Shown here in pieces: positions 1-9,263 of a DNA stretch of 64,000 nt. The first letter of the stretch is position 1. The number at the start of each line of letters is the position of its first letter. The DNA is taken from the NCBI RefSeq assembly GCF_030580865.1, contig NZ_JAUQSY010000001.1, forward strand, positions 248,001 to 312,000. Reading direction: 5' to 3'. The position numbers and the translations under genes are program-made. A model generated the notes under the pieces. The model ran no database searches. It was not told the origin of the DNA and was given only the letters and a program-made list of their open reading frames with translations. This stretch comes from Hymenobacter aranciens (GTDB lineage: Bacteria > Bacteroidota > Bacteroidia > Cytophagales > Hymenobacteraceae).

Positions 1-645
1 CTGATTGATGCCGAACTCAACCAGACCGATTCGCTGCTGGCGCACACCGACCGGGCGCTGGAGCTGTTTCCGAACCAGGCGGCGCTGTGGTTTTATAACG
101 GCGTGGGCTACCAGCTGAAAAAGCAGCCCGCGAAGGCAGCGAAGTCGCTGGAGCGCGGGCGTAAGCTGGTGGCGGGCAACACGGAACTGCTGGGTCAGTT
201 TGATTCCTCGCTGGGCGACGTGTACCACGAGCTGAAGCAGTACGAGAAGTCGGACGCGGCTTACGAGTCGGCGCTGGCCAGCGACCCGAACAACGTGGGC
301 GCGCTCAATAACTATAGCTACTACCTGTCGTTGCGCGGTGAGAAGCTCGACAAGGCCAAGCAGATGTCGGCCCGCACGCTCAAGCTTTTCCCGGACAATG
401 ATACCTACCTCGACACCTACGCCTGGGTACTGTATAAAATGAAGGATTACGCCGGGGCGAAGGAAAACCTGGAAAAAGCGCTGAAAACCACGCAGGATGC
501 GGCCGTTATCGAGCACTACGGTGATGCGCTGTACCAGCTGGGCGACAAGGAGAAAGCCCTGGCCGAGTGGCAGCGCGCCAAAAAAGCCGGCACCGGCTCC
601 GAGTTTCTGGACCGTAAAATCAAAGAGCGCAAATTGGTGGAATAG
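1..645 (+). CDS. TPR-repeat protein, 5' end outside window
   Basis: The reading frame is open from the first base, so the gene starts upstream of the window. A GTG at 103 is in frame but lies inside a TPR helix and is not a credible start. The visible 214 codons are tetratricopeptide repeats with recurring small and aromatic positions (ALWFYNGVGY, ALNNYSYYL, YLDTYAWVLYK, EHYGDALYQLGD). Such repeats form a protein-binding superhelix. In many Bacteroidota a TPR protein precedes a DUF4292 lipoprotein and an EnvC-type protein, the same order as here, so a role at the cell envelope is likely but not shown. The partner protein is unknown. Confidence 0.85.
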   Translation: MIDAELNQTDSLLAHTDRALELFPNQAALWFYNGVGYQLKKQPAKAAKSLERGRKLVAGNTELLGQFDSSLGDVYHELKQYEKSDAAYESALASDPNNVGALNNYSYYLSLRGEKLDKAKQMSARTLKLFPDNDTYLDTYAWVLYKMKDYAGAKENLEKALKTTQDAAVIEHYGDALYQLGDKEKALAEWQRAKKAGTGSEFLDRKIKERKLVE

Positions 646-706
646 CTGGTAGCCGGGCGGCCGTTTGCGTAGAAGGCCGACCAGTTTGCAACTTTACGAA
701 TTACTC

Positions 707-1519
707 ATGTTTTCTTACCGACTGCCTTTTATCTCCGGCCTGCTGGCTTTCACGCTGCTGAGTAGCTGCCACCGCAAAGTGGTGCCGACTACTACGGCTG
801 CCGGGCCGGGCACTTCCACGCCCGTAGCTGCGCCGCAGGGCATGGAGCCCAGCCTGCCGGCTCTGAAGCCGGTGAATACCGCGTTCGAGTTTCTGAATGC
901 CAAGGGCAAGGCAACCATGGAGTTAAAGGGGGACAAGAAAACCGTCAGCATATCGGTGCGGATGCAGCGTGACAAGGCTATTTGGATGTCGGCCGGACTG
1001 GCCGGTTTCGAGGGCGCCCGGGTGCTGCTGACTCCCGACTCGGTGCGTGTGATTAACCGCCTCGAAAACACCTATTTTGCGGGCGGTTACGATTATCTGA
1101 GCCAGCTGCTGAACGTGCCGGTGAGCTTCGCCGACATGCAGGCGCTGCTGCTCGGCGATTACCTGCCCGCCCCGGCCGGCAGCAAGCCCACCCTCGAAAC
1201 CGAAGCTGGCGACAAGCAGCGCGTGCGCTACCCCCGCCAGAACGTGAGCGTGGAGCGCCTGCTGCTGGCCACCACCGGCCGCGTACAGCAGTTGAAGGTG
1301 AGCGAAGCCGCCCAAAAGCGCAGCCTGACCGTGGATTACGGCGACTTTAAGCCGCTGGAAGAAGCTGCCGGCCTGCCATTTGCCAACAATCTGAATGTGC
1401 AGGCGCAGCAACCGAGCGGCGCCACCACGGCGTCGGTGAGCTACAGCAAAGTGAGCGTGGGCAGCACGCCGCTGGAGTTTCCTTTCGACGTGCCAAAGGG
1501 CTTTAAGCGTACCAAATAA
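707..1519 (+). CDS. DUF4292 family lipoprotein
   Basis: The product has 270 residues. The ATG at 707 is preferred over an upstream in-frame TTG at 665 because it begins directly with a lipoprotein signal peptide ending in LLSSC, with Cys at about residue 21. After a Thr/Pro-rich linker, the rest matches my recollection of DUF4292: a beta-rich fold with repeated KLSV/VSI strands, resembling LolA/LolB-like lipid-binding barrels. The linker-then-barrel layout suggests a periplasmic or outer-membrane-facing lipoprotein. It lies 61 bp after the TPR gene and 15 bp before the EnvC-like gene, so the three are probably co-transcribed. The molecular function is unknown. Confidence 0.8.
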   Translation: MFSYRLPFISGLLAFTLLSSCHRKVVPTTTAAGPGTSTPVAAPQGMEPSLPALKPVNTAFEFLNAKGKATMELKGDKKTVSISVRMQRDKAIWMSAGLAGFEGARVLLTPDSVRVINRLENTYFAGGYDYLSQLLNVPVSFADMQALLLGDYLPAPAGSKPTLETEAGDKQRVRYPRQNVSVERLLLATTGRVQQLKVSEAAQKRSLTVDYGDFKPLEEAAGLPFANNLNVQAQQPSGATTASVSYSKVSVGSTPLEFPFDVPKGFKRTK

Positions 1520-1534
1520 TTTCGTTAGCAGGTT

Positions 1535-3046
1535 TTGAGTAAGGCGCAGGCGAATCGACAGGCAGAGCAGGGCGGCGGGCGGCAGTCCGGTGGCGGGCGT
1601 GGCCTTGCGAGGCTGTGGCTGTTGGTGCTGGCCGTGTTGCTGCTGGCCGCGCCCGCCGGGGCCCAGCAGCGCCGCAAAAAGCAGCCGGCCAAGAAAACAA
1701 CTCGCACGACCACCCGCACCAAGCGCCAGAGCCGCCCTAAGAGCAAGGAGCAGCTGGAGCGTGAGCGTCAGGCCAACCTGCGCCAGATTGCCGAGGCTGG
1801 TCAGCAGCTCAATAAAACCCAGGAAAAGAAAAAGGCCAGCCTGGGTCAGCTCAACGTTATCAAGGAGAAGCTGACGCAGAAGCACGAGGTTATTGCGGGC
1901 ATTTCGACCCAGTTGAAAGGCATTGAAACCGGGGTGAACCAGACGGCGCAGCAGGTGCTGAAAACCCAGAAAAACCTGGCCGAGCTCAAGGCCGAATACG
2001 CCCGGCTGCTGTACACGGCTTCCAAAACGTCGAGTGGCTTCAACCGGCTCATGTTTCTATTTGCCTCGGAGTCGTACAACCAGTTTAGCTTGCGGCTGCG
2101 CTACATCCGGCAATACACCGAAGAGCGGCAGCGGCAGGCGGCGCGCATCATGGGCACGCAGCAGCGGCTGCACCAGCAGCTGACGGGCCTCACCGAGCAG
2201 CAGAAACGCAAGAGCCAGCTGCTCAACGCCCAGCTTTCGGAAAACCAGAACCTGCTCAGTCTCAAGACGCAGCAAGACCAGATGGTGCAGCAGCTCAGCC
2301 AGCAGGAGCAGGGCCTGCGCCAGGAGCTGGAGCAGCGCCAGCAGGCCGTGCGCCGCCTCGACAACCTGATTGCCGACCGCGTGCGCGAAGAAATTGCCCG
2401 CGCCGCCCGCGCCGAGCGGTTGGCGGCCCGCCGCGCCGCCGCCCGGCGCTCCACCGCCTCGCGCAGCAGCGGCCGCAGCAATACCCGTAGCGAAGAGCGC
2501 ACCGAAACCGCCGACGCCCGCGACGATGCCTCGGCCAACCCCGATGCCGACGCGCCCGAAACCGCCGCCGAAGCCGCCGCTGACCGCCGCGCTACCCGCG
2601 TCGCCCTCACGCCCGAAACGGCGCTGATTTCCTCGTCCTTTGCGGGCAATAAGGGGCGGTTGCCCTGGCCCGTGAGCCGGGGCTTTATCAGCCAGCACTT
2701 TGGACGGCACCAGCACCCGGTGCTCAAGCACGTGGTGATTGACAACCGGGGCGTGGATATCCAGACCGACGAGGGCGCGGCCGTGCGCTCCTGCTTCGAT
2801 GGCAAGGTGCTGACAATTACGAACATCGCCGGCATGGGCACGATTGTCATGATTCAGCACGGCGACTTTTTTACGGTGTATGCCAAGCTGCGCTCCGTGA
2901 GCGTGAGCGTGAACCAGCACGTGAGTGCGCGGGAAGTCATCGGCACGGTGGCCACCAATGGCGAGGGCACGTCCGAAGTGCAGTTTCAGGTGTGGCACAA
3001 CTCCTCGAACCTGAACCCGGAGACCTGGCTGGGGCGGAAACGCTAG
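1535..3046 (+). CDS. EnvC-like murein hydrolase activator (degenerate M23 domain)
   Basis: This 503-residue protein starts at a TTG. An Arg-rich N-terminus is followed by a hydrophobic signal segment (residues 25-42) ending in AGAQQ. Next come a basic stretch, a long Gln-rich coiled coil (about 70-290), an Ala/Arg-rich linker, and a C-terminal M23/LytM-type domain (about 370-503). In active M23 peptidases the HxGxD and YAHL motifs supply zinc-site histidines; here these are Asn404 and Lys451, while Asp408 and His442 remain. Coiled coil plus a damaged LytM domain is the architecture of EnvC, which activates amidases rather than cutting peptidoglycan itself. A role in daughter-cell separation is inferred. 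It follows the DUF4292 gene by 15 bp. Confidence 0.82.
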   Translation: MSKAQANRQAEQGGGRQSGGGRGLARLWLLVLAVLLLAAPAGAQQRRKKQPAKKTTRTTTRTKRQSRPKSKEQLERERQANLRQIAEAGQQLNKTQEKKKASLGQLNVIKEKLTQKHEVIAGISTQLKGIETGVNQTAQQVLKTQKNLAELKAEYARLLYTASKTSSGFNRLMFLFASESYNQFSLRLRYIRQYTEERQRQAARIMGTQQRLHQQLTGLTEQQKRKSQLLNAQLSENQNLLSLKTQQDQMVQQLSQQEQGLRQELEQRQQAVRRLDNLIADRVREEIARAARAERLAARRAAARRSTASRSSGRSNTRSEERTETADARDDASANPDADAPETAAEAAADRRATRVALTPETALISSSFAGNKGRLPWPVSRGFISQHFGRHQHPVLKHVVIDNRGVDIQTDEGAAVRSCFDGKVLTITNIAGMGTIVMIQHGDFFTVYAKLRSVSVSVNQHVSAREVIGTVATNGEGTSEVQFQVWHNSSNLNPETWLGRKR

Positions 3047-3281
3047 CGGCAGCGCATTTTTAATTGAGGTAGGGGAGTAGCGCGGGCTGGTAGCCAGCGC
3101 GCCGAACCGGCATGTGCTTTGGGGGCCGACTAGCGTAGTACGGCCTGCAAATGCGGGTGAAATTCGCGCCAAAAAGTGCGTGTAAAACGGCGTGGAAGCT
3201 GTGAATTAATTAGGGGAAGCGCTGCAGGATAAATTTTAATGGTCTGTCAATCAGAAGTGCGAGTTGTTGAAAAAATATTTG
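3047..3281. other. Intergenic region upstream of the susC control region
   Basis: Between the EnvC-like gene and the susC operators I see no gene, RNA or clear terminator. The segment becomes AT-rich towards 3230-3281, as expected upstream of a strong promoter. Confidence 0.5.
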
Positions 3282-3295
3282 CACAAACGATTGTG
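3282..3295. promoter_or_regulatory. Predicted LacI-type operator, distal site at susC
   Basis: The site reads CACAAACGATTGTG, a 14-bp dyad with one unpaired position pair and a central CG typical of LacI-family operators. It covers the -33 TTG of the susC promoter. Its centre lies 26.5 bp before the -7 box, the same distance as the site at 33779. The likely ligand is the LacI-family regulator encoded at 35119. Confidence 0.75.
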
Positions 3296-3322
3296 TAAAC
3301 ACAAACGATTGTGTTACCTTTG
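3291..3322 (+). promoter_or_regulatory. Predicted susC promoter (Bacteroidota type)
   Basis: TTG at 3291-3293 and TACCTTTG at 3315-3322 are separated by 21 bp, matching the Bacteroidota -33/-7 pattern. Both boxes touch or overlap operator dyads. Transcription would start about 25 bp before the susC ATG and probably covers the whole plus-strand arabinose block, since no other clear promoter was found up to 25448. Confidence 0.65.
3300..3313. promoter_or_regulatory. Predicted LacI-type operator, proximal site at susC
   Basis: This is a second exact copy of CACAAACGATTGTG, 18 bp downstream of the first. It ends one base before the -7 box, so a bound protein would block RNA polymerase. Two sites about 1.7 helical turns apart could bind two dimers. 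Confidence 0.75.
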
Positions 3323-3352
3323 CCGTAGTTCCCACTCAAAACACCACACTCA

Positions 3353-6300
3353 ATGAAGAAGCCTGTACCCAAAATGCCCCGGCTGGTACTTCCGGTTCTG
3401 CTCGGCTGTTTGCCTATTCAACCGTTGCTGGCCGGCGCGCCGGTGGGCGGAACGGCATTTGCCTTCAGCACGACGGCCCGGCCCGCCGCCCCGATTTCCG
3501 GCCGCGTAACCGATGCCAACGGCCAGGGCCTGCCCGGCGTGAGCGTGATGGTGGCCGGCACTACCACGGGCACCAGCACCAATTCCGAGGGCCAGTTTAC
3601 GCTGGATGCGCCGGCGGGTGCTGTGCTGTCTTTCAGCTACGTGGGCTACGTGACGCAGAGTGTGACGGTCGGCTCGGAGGCCACTATCAACGTGCAGCTG
3701 CAGGAGGACATCCAGAAGCTGAACGAAGTAGTGGTGGTGGGCTACCTGACCCAGGACCGCCAGAACGTGACCAGCGCCGTGAGTACCGTGGACGTACGCG
3801 AATCTGCCAAAGCACCGGTACCTACGCTGTCGCAAGCCATTCAGGGCCGGACGCCGGGCGTGCTGGTGGAAGGCTCGGGGGCACCAGGTGCCACGCCTTC
3901 CATCGTCATTCGCGGGGTAGGCAGCCTGGCTCTGACCAGCCAGCCGCTCTACGTAATTGACGGGCTGTGGACGGACAACATCCGCGACCTGAGCCCGACC
4001 GATATTGCCTCGGTTACCGTGCTGAAAGATGCTTCTTCGACGGCCGTGTACGGCTCGGCTGGTGCTAACGGCGTGGTGGTTATCACCACGAAGCGGGGCC
4101 AGTCAGGAGCTCCTAAAATCAGTTTCAACGGCTACCGCGGTATCGAAAACGTGTACCGCCGCTACGACCTGACCAACGCCAGCGAGTGGGCCGACCGCAG
4201 CGCCACGGCTTCCATCAACGCGGGCGTGCCGGTGCTGCCGGGTGCTGATAAAGCCAACGGTACTTTCAACCCGAACGTGGACACCGACTGGCAGAATGAG
4301 TTCTTCCAGACCGGCACGGTGCAGGACTATAACCTGACGATGTCGGGCGGCACCTCGGACGGCAAAAACGCCAGTAACTTCCTCATCTCGGGTGGCTACT
4401 TCAACCAGGAAGGCATTGCCAAAGGCCCCAACTTCGAGCGCTACAGCGTACGCCTGAACTCGGGCCTGCGGCGGGGGCGCCTGAAAATTGGCCAGAGTGC
4501 GCTGCTGACGCACATCAACACGACGCTGCTCAATAACTACCCGTTCATTGACATCCTGACGATTCTGCCCAGCATTCCGGTCTACGACAACACGCACAGC
4601 AGCGGCTTCGGCTTCGGTAGCACGGGCAGCCTGCCCACCTACTCGGTGAACCCGGTGGGCGCGCAGCAGATTCTGAGTCGCACGCAGTCGAACAACCGCC
4701 TGCAGGGCAGCGCTAACGCTGAGTTTGCCTTCACCGACTACCTGAGCTACCGCCTCAATCTGGGTTTGGAGATGCACCTCTTCGCCGACCAGGATGCCCG
4801 CAAGGGCGGTGCCATTCGCCTCGGCGACCCGGACGTGGACCAGGATTTCCTGTACCAGAACCGCGGCACGGCCAAGACCCTGCTGGTCGAAAACACCCTG
4901 AATTTCAACAAGCGCTTTGGTAGCCACAGCGTGAACGCGCTGCTGGGCTACTCGGAACAGAAGTACGACTTCAGCAACACCAGCGGCCGGGCGTCGGGCT
5001 TCAACTCGGTGCCGCAGTATTACTTCGTGCTCAATGCCGGCACCAACCGCGCCTCGGCGCCCACGGTGGGCGGCATTGCCGACGAGTGGGCCAAACGCTC
5101 GTTCTTCAGCCAGCTGACTTACGACTACAAAGGCCGCTACCTGCTGACCGGCAGCTTCCGGCGCGACGGCTCGTCGCGCTTCGACCCGACCCGGCGCTAC
5201 GGTAACTTCGGCGCCGGCTCGGTGGGCTGGCGCGTGAGCGAAGAGGAATTCTTCAAAACCGCCGTGCCGGTGGTGAGCAACCTGAAGCTGCGCGCCAGCT
5301 ACGGCGTGAACGGTAACGACAATCTGTTCAGCTCGTACCTGTACCAGGCCACGGTAAACCAGAACGTAAACTACATCCTGGGCAGCGGCCAGACGCTGAC
5401 CAACGGTGCCATTCAGATTGGCTTTGCCAGCCAGGATATTCACTGGGAGTCGCGCTACACCACCGACTTCGGGCTCGACATGGGCTTGATGGAAAACCGG
5501 TTGACCCTGAGTGCCGACTATTACAGCTCGACCACCAAGGACGCCCTTATCAACCCGCCCCTGCCCACGTACCTGGGCAGCTTCAACGCCGCGCCGTATA
5601 CCAACCTGGGTGAGATTCGCAACCAGGGCTTCGAGTTGGCGGTGGGTTACCACGACAACCGCAAGGCCTTCACCTGGGGCGTCGATTTATCGCTGACGAC
5701 GCTGAAAAACGAGGTCATTCAACTCTCCGAAACGCTGCCGGCCATCCCCGGTCACCTGGGCCTCACCCGTACCGAAGTGGGCCAGCCCATCAGCCGTCTC
5801 TACCTGATTCCGATGGAAGGCATCTTCCAGAGCCAGGAAGAAGTGGACAACTACCGTAGCGCCGACGGCAAAGTCATTCAGCCCTATGCTTCGGCCGGCG
5901 ACGTGAAGTATAAGGACGTGGACGGCGACGGCATCATCGACCTCGACAAAGACCGGGAGTTCGTGGGCCAGCCCTTCCCCACGCTGCAGGGTGGCCTGAA
6001 CCTGACGGCCGGCTACAAAGGCTTCGACCTGTCGGTGTTCTTCCAGGGCGTGACGGGTAACGACGTGTTCAACGTGGGCCGCTTCGCCCTCGACCAGCTC
6101 AACGGCCCCACCAACTACCGCCGCGACCTGGAGCCCTGGACGCCCGAAAACCAGTCGAACACCACGCCGCGCCTGCTGCAGATTGGCGGCACCGGCAACG
6201 TGGGCACCGCCGCCGTGATGAACAGCCTGCGCCAGACCACCCGCTGGGTGGAAGACGGCAGCTACCTGCGCCTGCGCAACATCCAGCTGGGCTACACCTT

Positions 6301-6499
6301 CCCCAAAGCCCTGACCAGCCGCGTGCAAAGCCTGGGCTCGGTGCGAATTTACGTGACGGGCCGCAACGTGTTTACCCTCACCAAATACCTGGGCTACGAC
6401 CCTGAAACGCCCGGCGTGGGCACCTTTGGCCGCGGCATCGACGACGGCAGCTACCCCAACGTGCGCGCCTTCACCGGCGGCCTGCAGGTTGAGTTTTAA
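3353..6499 (+). CDS. SusC-like TonB-dependent outer-membrane transporter
   Basis: This 1048-residue protein is the outer-membrane channel of a SusCD glycan importer. It has an N-terminal signal peptide and a carboxypeptidase-regulatory-like beta-sandwich (about 47-118, ISGRVTDANG...). A TonB-box-like stretch (LNEVVVVGY, 123-131) is followed by a plug domain to about 255 and a long beta-barrel. The barrel ends in a terminal Phe (LQVEF), the outer-membrane insertion signal. SusC proteins work with the SusD lipoprotein encoded 38 bp downstream. The surrounding glycosidases suggest arabinan or arabino-oligosaccharides as cargo; substrate cannot be read from the sequence. It is the first gene after the double operator and is probably the most tightly controlled step. 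Confidence 0.95.
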   Translation: MKKPVPKMPRLVLPVLLGCLPIQPLLAGAPVGGTAFAFSTTARPAAPISGRVTDANGQGLPGVSVMVAGTTTGTSTNSEGQFTLDAPAGAVLSFSYVGYVTQSVTVGSEATINVQLQEDIQKLNEVVVVGYLTQDRQNVTSAVSTVDVRESAKAPVPTLSQAIQGRTPGVLVEGSGAPGATPSIVIRGVGSLALTSQPLYVIDGLWTDNIRDLSPTDIASVTVLKDASSTAVYGSAGANGVVVITTKRGQSGAPKISFNGYRGIENVYRRYDLTNASEWADRSATASINAGVPVLPGADKANGTFNPNVDTDWQNEFFQTGTVQDYNLTMSGGTSDGKNASNFLISGGYFNQEGIAKGPNFERYSVRLNSGLRRGRLKIGQSALLTHINTTLLNNYPFIDILTILPSIPVYDNTHSSGFGFGSTGSLPTYSVNPVGAQQILSRTQSNNRLQGSANAEFAFTDYLSYRLNLGLEMHLFADQDARKGGAIRLGDPDVDQDFLYQNRGTAKTLLVENTLNFNKRFGSHSVNALLGYSEQKYDFSNTSGRASGFNSVPQYYFVLNAGTNRASAPTVGGIADEWAKRSFFSQLTYDYKGRYLLTGSFRRDGSSRFDPTRRYGNFGAGSVGWRVSEEEFFKTAVPVVSNLKLRASYGVNGNDNLFSSYLYQATVNQNVNYILGSGQTLTNGAIQIGFASQDIHWESRYTTDFGLDMGLMENRLTLSADYYSSTTKDALINPPLPTYLGSFNAAPYTNLGEIRNQGFELAVGYHDNRKAFTWGVDLSLTTLKNEVIQLSETLPAIPGHLGLTRTEVGQPISRLYLIPMEGIFQSQEEVDNYRSADGKVIQPYASAGDVKYKDVDGDGIIDLDKDREFVGQPFPTLQGGLNLTAGYKGFDLSVFFQGVTGNDVFNVGRFALDQLNGPTNYRRDLEPWTPENQSNTTPRLLQIGGTGNVGTAAVMNSLRQTTRWVEDGSYLRLRNIQLGYTFPKALTSRVQSLGSVRIYVTGRNVFTLTKYLGYDPETPGVGTFGRGIDDGSYPNVRAFTGGLQVEF

Positions 6500-6537
6500 G
6501 CGCCGCCCGCTCGTCCCACCTTTAGCTTCTTACTCCC

Positions 6538-8046
6538 ATGTTCGTTCGTAAAATTTCCATTGCCCTGGCCGCCGGCCTGCTGTTGTTCAGCACGAGCTGC
6601 AAAGACGACCTGCTTGATAAAGTAAATCCCAACGAACCCTCGACGGGCTCGTTCTGGAAAAGCTCGGAAGACGCCACCCGTGCCGTTACGGCCATGTACT
6701 CGGGGCTGCAATACATTGGCACCTTCAGCCAGCGCTGGCACTTCGCTACCATTCCGCGCTCCGACGAAGCATTCAGCGTCAGCCCCTATGCCGAGCTGGC
6801 CAACTACACGCGCTTCATCCAGGCCAACACCATGTTCGAGTACTCGAACTTTATGTGGATTGACTTTTACCGGACCATTTTCCGGTGCAATCAAATCCTG
6901 GAGCGCGTGCCGGCCATCGACATGGACGAAAACCTGAAGAAGCGCCTGCTCGGCGAAGCTCACTTCGTGCGCGCCCTGTGCTACTACGAAATGGGCTCGC
7001 TCTTCGGCAACATTCCCCTGAACCTGAGTGCGGCCAACGCCAACACCCGCTTCCCGCAGGGCACGGTGGCCGAGGTACAGGCCGCCGTGATTGCCGACCT
7101 GCAAGCTGCCAAGCCCGACCTGCCCCTGACCTACGACGCCGCCAACAAGGGCCGCGCCACCCGCGGGGCTGCTACCGCCCTGCTCGGCAAGGTGTACATG
7201 ATGCAGCGCCAGTGGGCGCTGGCGTCGGCTGAATTCGCCGAAATCATCCGCGACAACCAGTATGCGCTGGTGCCCAACTACCTCGACAACTTCACGATGA
7301 GCAACGAAAACAACAGCGAGTCGGTGTTCGAGGTGCAGTTTTCGGATTACTCCACCACCGGCGGCCAGGACCTGGCCGGGGTGTCGGAGGGCAACGAGCG
7401 GGCGCAGTTCTTCGCGCCGCCCGGCATCGGCTACACCGACGTGGAAGCCCGCCGCTGGATTTTCCAGGAGTTCAACGAAACGACGGTATCGGGCGCGCCC
7501 GACCCGCGCCGCGAGGTGACGCTCATCAGCTCGGCCATCACCACGCCCACCATCTATGGCAAAACCTTCGGCGTGGGCGGCCTGAACCTGAACCCCTCGC
7601 GCTACTTCTGGCGCAAGTACCAGAATGACCGCACCCGCAACTTTGAGAACTTCTTCTCGGGCATCAACATCCGCCTGATTCGCTACGCCGACGTGCTGCT
7701 GATGCAGGCCGAAGCCCTCAACGAGCAGGGCCAGCCCGGGGCCGCCCTGCCGCTGGTAAACCAGGTACGCCGGCGCGTCGATTTGCCCGCCCTCACTGGT
7801 AGCCTCTCGCAGGACGATATGCGCACCCAAATCCGCCACGAGCGCGTGACCGAGCTCTCGGGCGAAGGTACCCGCTGGAACGACATCAACCGCTACGGCC
7901 TGCTCGACAACCAGGCGGGCATCGACGAGCTGCGCAGCCGCGACGCCGACTTCGCCAACTTCGTGCTGGGCAAGTCGAAGCTGCTCCCCATCCCGCAGGA
8001 AAACATCGACATCGACCCCAATATCAAGCAGAACCCCGGCTACTAA
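6538..8046 (+). CDS. SusD/RagB-like glycan-binding lipoprotein
   Basis: This 502-residue surface lipoprotein closes the SusC channel and binds the incoming glycan. The signal peptide ends in LFSTSC, with Cys at about residue 21, followed by KDDLLD, typical of a SusD N-terminus. Near the start it has the SusD helix region NPNEPSTGSFWKS; towards the C-terminus it has the characteristic IRHERVTELSGEGTRWNDINRYG segment and ends with PIPQENIDIDPNIKQNPGY. The length is usual for the family. It is translated from the susC transcript. A strong GC hairpin lies directly downstream and may reduce read-through to the enzymes. Confidence 0.95.
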   Translation: MFVRKISIALAAGLLLFSTSCKDDLLDKVNPNEPSTGSFWKSSEDATRAVTAMYSGLQYIGTFSQRWHFATIPRSDEAFSVSPYAELANYTRFIQANTMFEYSNFMWIDFYRTIFRCNQILERVPAIDMDENLKKRLLGEAHFVRALCYYEMGSLFGNIPLNLSAANANTRFPQGTVAEVQAAVIADLQAAKPDLPLTYDAANKGRATRGAATALLGKVYMMQRQWALASAEFAEIIRDNQYALVPNYLDNFTMSNENNSESVFEVQFSDYSTTGGQDLAGVSEGNERAQFFAPPGIGYTDVEARRWIFQEFNETTVSGAPDPRREVTLISSAITTPTIYGKTFGVGGLNLNPSRYFWRKYQNDRTRNFENFFSGINIRLIRYADVLLMQAEALNEQGQPGAALPLVNQVRRRVDLPALTGSLSQDDMRTQIRHERVTELSGEGTRWNDINRYGLLDNQAGIDELRSRDADFANFVLGKSKLLPIPQENIDIDPNIKQNPGY

Positions 8047-8069
8047 GCGCCGGCCGCTTCGGCCTGCTG

Positions 8070-8110
8070 CCCCACAGTTGCCCCGGCCCCGCGCCGGGGT
8101 CGCTGTGGGG
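8070..8110 (+). terminator. GC-rich stem-loop after susD
   Basis: CCCCACAG (8070-8077) pairs with CTGTGGGG (8103-8110), enclosing a second stem of CCCCGGC with GCCGGGG. There is no T-run after it, so it is more likely a partial attenuator or an mRNA-stabilising 3' end for susCD than a full terminator. Confidence 0.5.
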
Positions 8111-8155
8111 TTTGGCGGTGCCAGACAACGCATTCTGGCGGGTTTTTATAAGGTT

Positions 8156-9232
8156 ATGCAGCAAGTTTGGCTAGTGCGACTCGGTAAGGCGGCCCTGATG
8201 GCCGGGCTGGTAAGCGCGGCCGGCGCCTGCCAGGAAAAAAGCGACCCGGTGGTCATTGTGCCGCCCACCACCGCCAGCACCACCACGTTCCAGAACCCGC
8301 TCCAGGCTTCCGGCGCCGACCCTTTCGTAGCGCAAAAGGATGGCTATTATTACTACCTGCACACGACTTACAACGACCTGCGCATCTGGAAAACCGCCAA
8401 GATGTCGCGCCTGCGCGCCACGGCCGGCAAGGTAGTGTGGACGCCCCCGGCGCAGGGCGCCGCCTCGGGCAACCTGTGGGCCCCGGAGCTCTTTTTCCTC
8501 GATGGCAAGTGGTATCTCTACTACTCGGCGGGCCCGGCCGGCACCGACCTGGGCCGCCAGCGCACCTGGGTGCTGGAAAATGCCAGCGCCGACCCCACCC
8601 AAGGCACCTGGATTGACCGGGGCCGCATTTTCAGCCCCGTGGCCGACTACTGGGCCATCGACGGCACGGTGCTGGAACAGAACGGCAACCGCTACTTCAT
8701 CTGGTCGGGCCACAACGGTATCGACGCCATTCAGCGCCTATATATCTCGCGCATGAGCAACCCATGGACCCTCACCGGGCCCCGCGTTGAGCTCTCGCAC
8801 CCCGAGCATGCCTGGGAAAACGTGGGCCCGCCCTACGTGAACGAAGGCCCGGAAATCCTGCAGCGTAACGGCAAGACTTTTCTGGTGTACTCGGCCAGCT
8901 ACTGCGGCACCGACCAGTACGTGCTGGGCATGCTCACCGCCAGCGACACCGCCGACCCGCTGAACCCGGCCTCGTGGACGAAATCGCCGCAGCCGGTGTT
9001 CGGCCAAAGCCCGGCCAACCGGGCCTACGCCACCGGCCACAACTCTTTCTTCAAATCGGTTGATGGCCAGGAAGACTGGCTGATTTACCACGCCAACTCC
9101 AACGCCAACGAAGGTTGCTTCGACAAGCGCAATACCCGCATGCAGAAGTTTGGCTGGAACCCCGACGGCACGCCCAATTTCGGCGTGCCGGTGGCCATCA
9201 ACACAAATATTCTGAACCCCAGCGGCGAGTAG
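8156..9232 (+). CDS. GH43 glycosidase, lipoprotein (arabinofuranosidase-like)
   Basis: The product has 358 residues from the ATG at 8156. An upstream in-frame start at 8078 lies in the hairpin region and would spoil the lipoprotein signal, which ends in AAGAC with Cys at residue 25. The rest is one five-bladed beta-propeller of family GH43. The expected acidic residues are visible: Asp55 in GADPF (general base), Asp in YWAIDGTV, and Glu in NEGPEIL (acid). The segment ATGHNSFFKS...DWLIYHANSNANEG resembles GH43 members that remove single arabinofuranose units from alpha-1,5-arabinan. This subgroup assignment is from memory of motifs and is tentative. It is probably tethered to the outer membrane or periplasmic. 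Confidence 0.85.
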   Translation: MQQVWLVRLGKAALMAGLVSAAGACQEKSDPVVIVPPTTASTTTFQNPLQASGADPFVAQKDGYYYYLHTTYNDLRIWKTAKMSRLRATAGKVVWTPPAQGAASGNLWAPELFFLDGKWYLYYSAGPAGTDLGRQRTWVLENASADPTQGTWIDRGRIFSPVADYWAIDGTVLEQNGNRYFIWSGHNGIDAIQRLYISRMSNPWTLTGPRVELSHPEHAWENVGPPYVNEGPEILQRNGKTFLVYSASYCGTDQYVLGMLTASDTADPLNPASWTKSPQPVFGQSPANRAYATGHNSFFKSVDGQEDWLIYHANSNANEGCFDKRNTRMQKFGWNPDGTPNFGVPVAINTNILNPSGE

Positions 9233-9263
9233 CTCATCTGGTTCCTCTTATCCCACCCACGCT

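Noticed and set aside
4103..5653. 516-codon minus-strand frame inside susC
   Set aside because: Shadow of the susC frame; Val/Ala/Arg/His-rich with no signal, domain or promoter.
6496..8133. 545-codon minus-strand frame opposite susD
   Set aside because: Antisense to a clear SusD protein and without family features.
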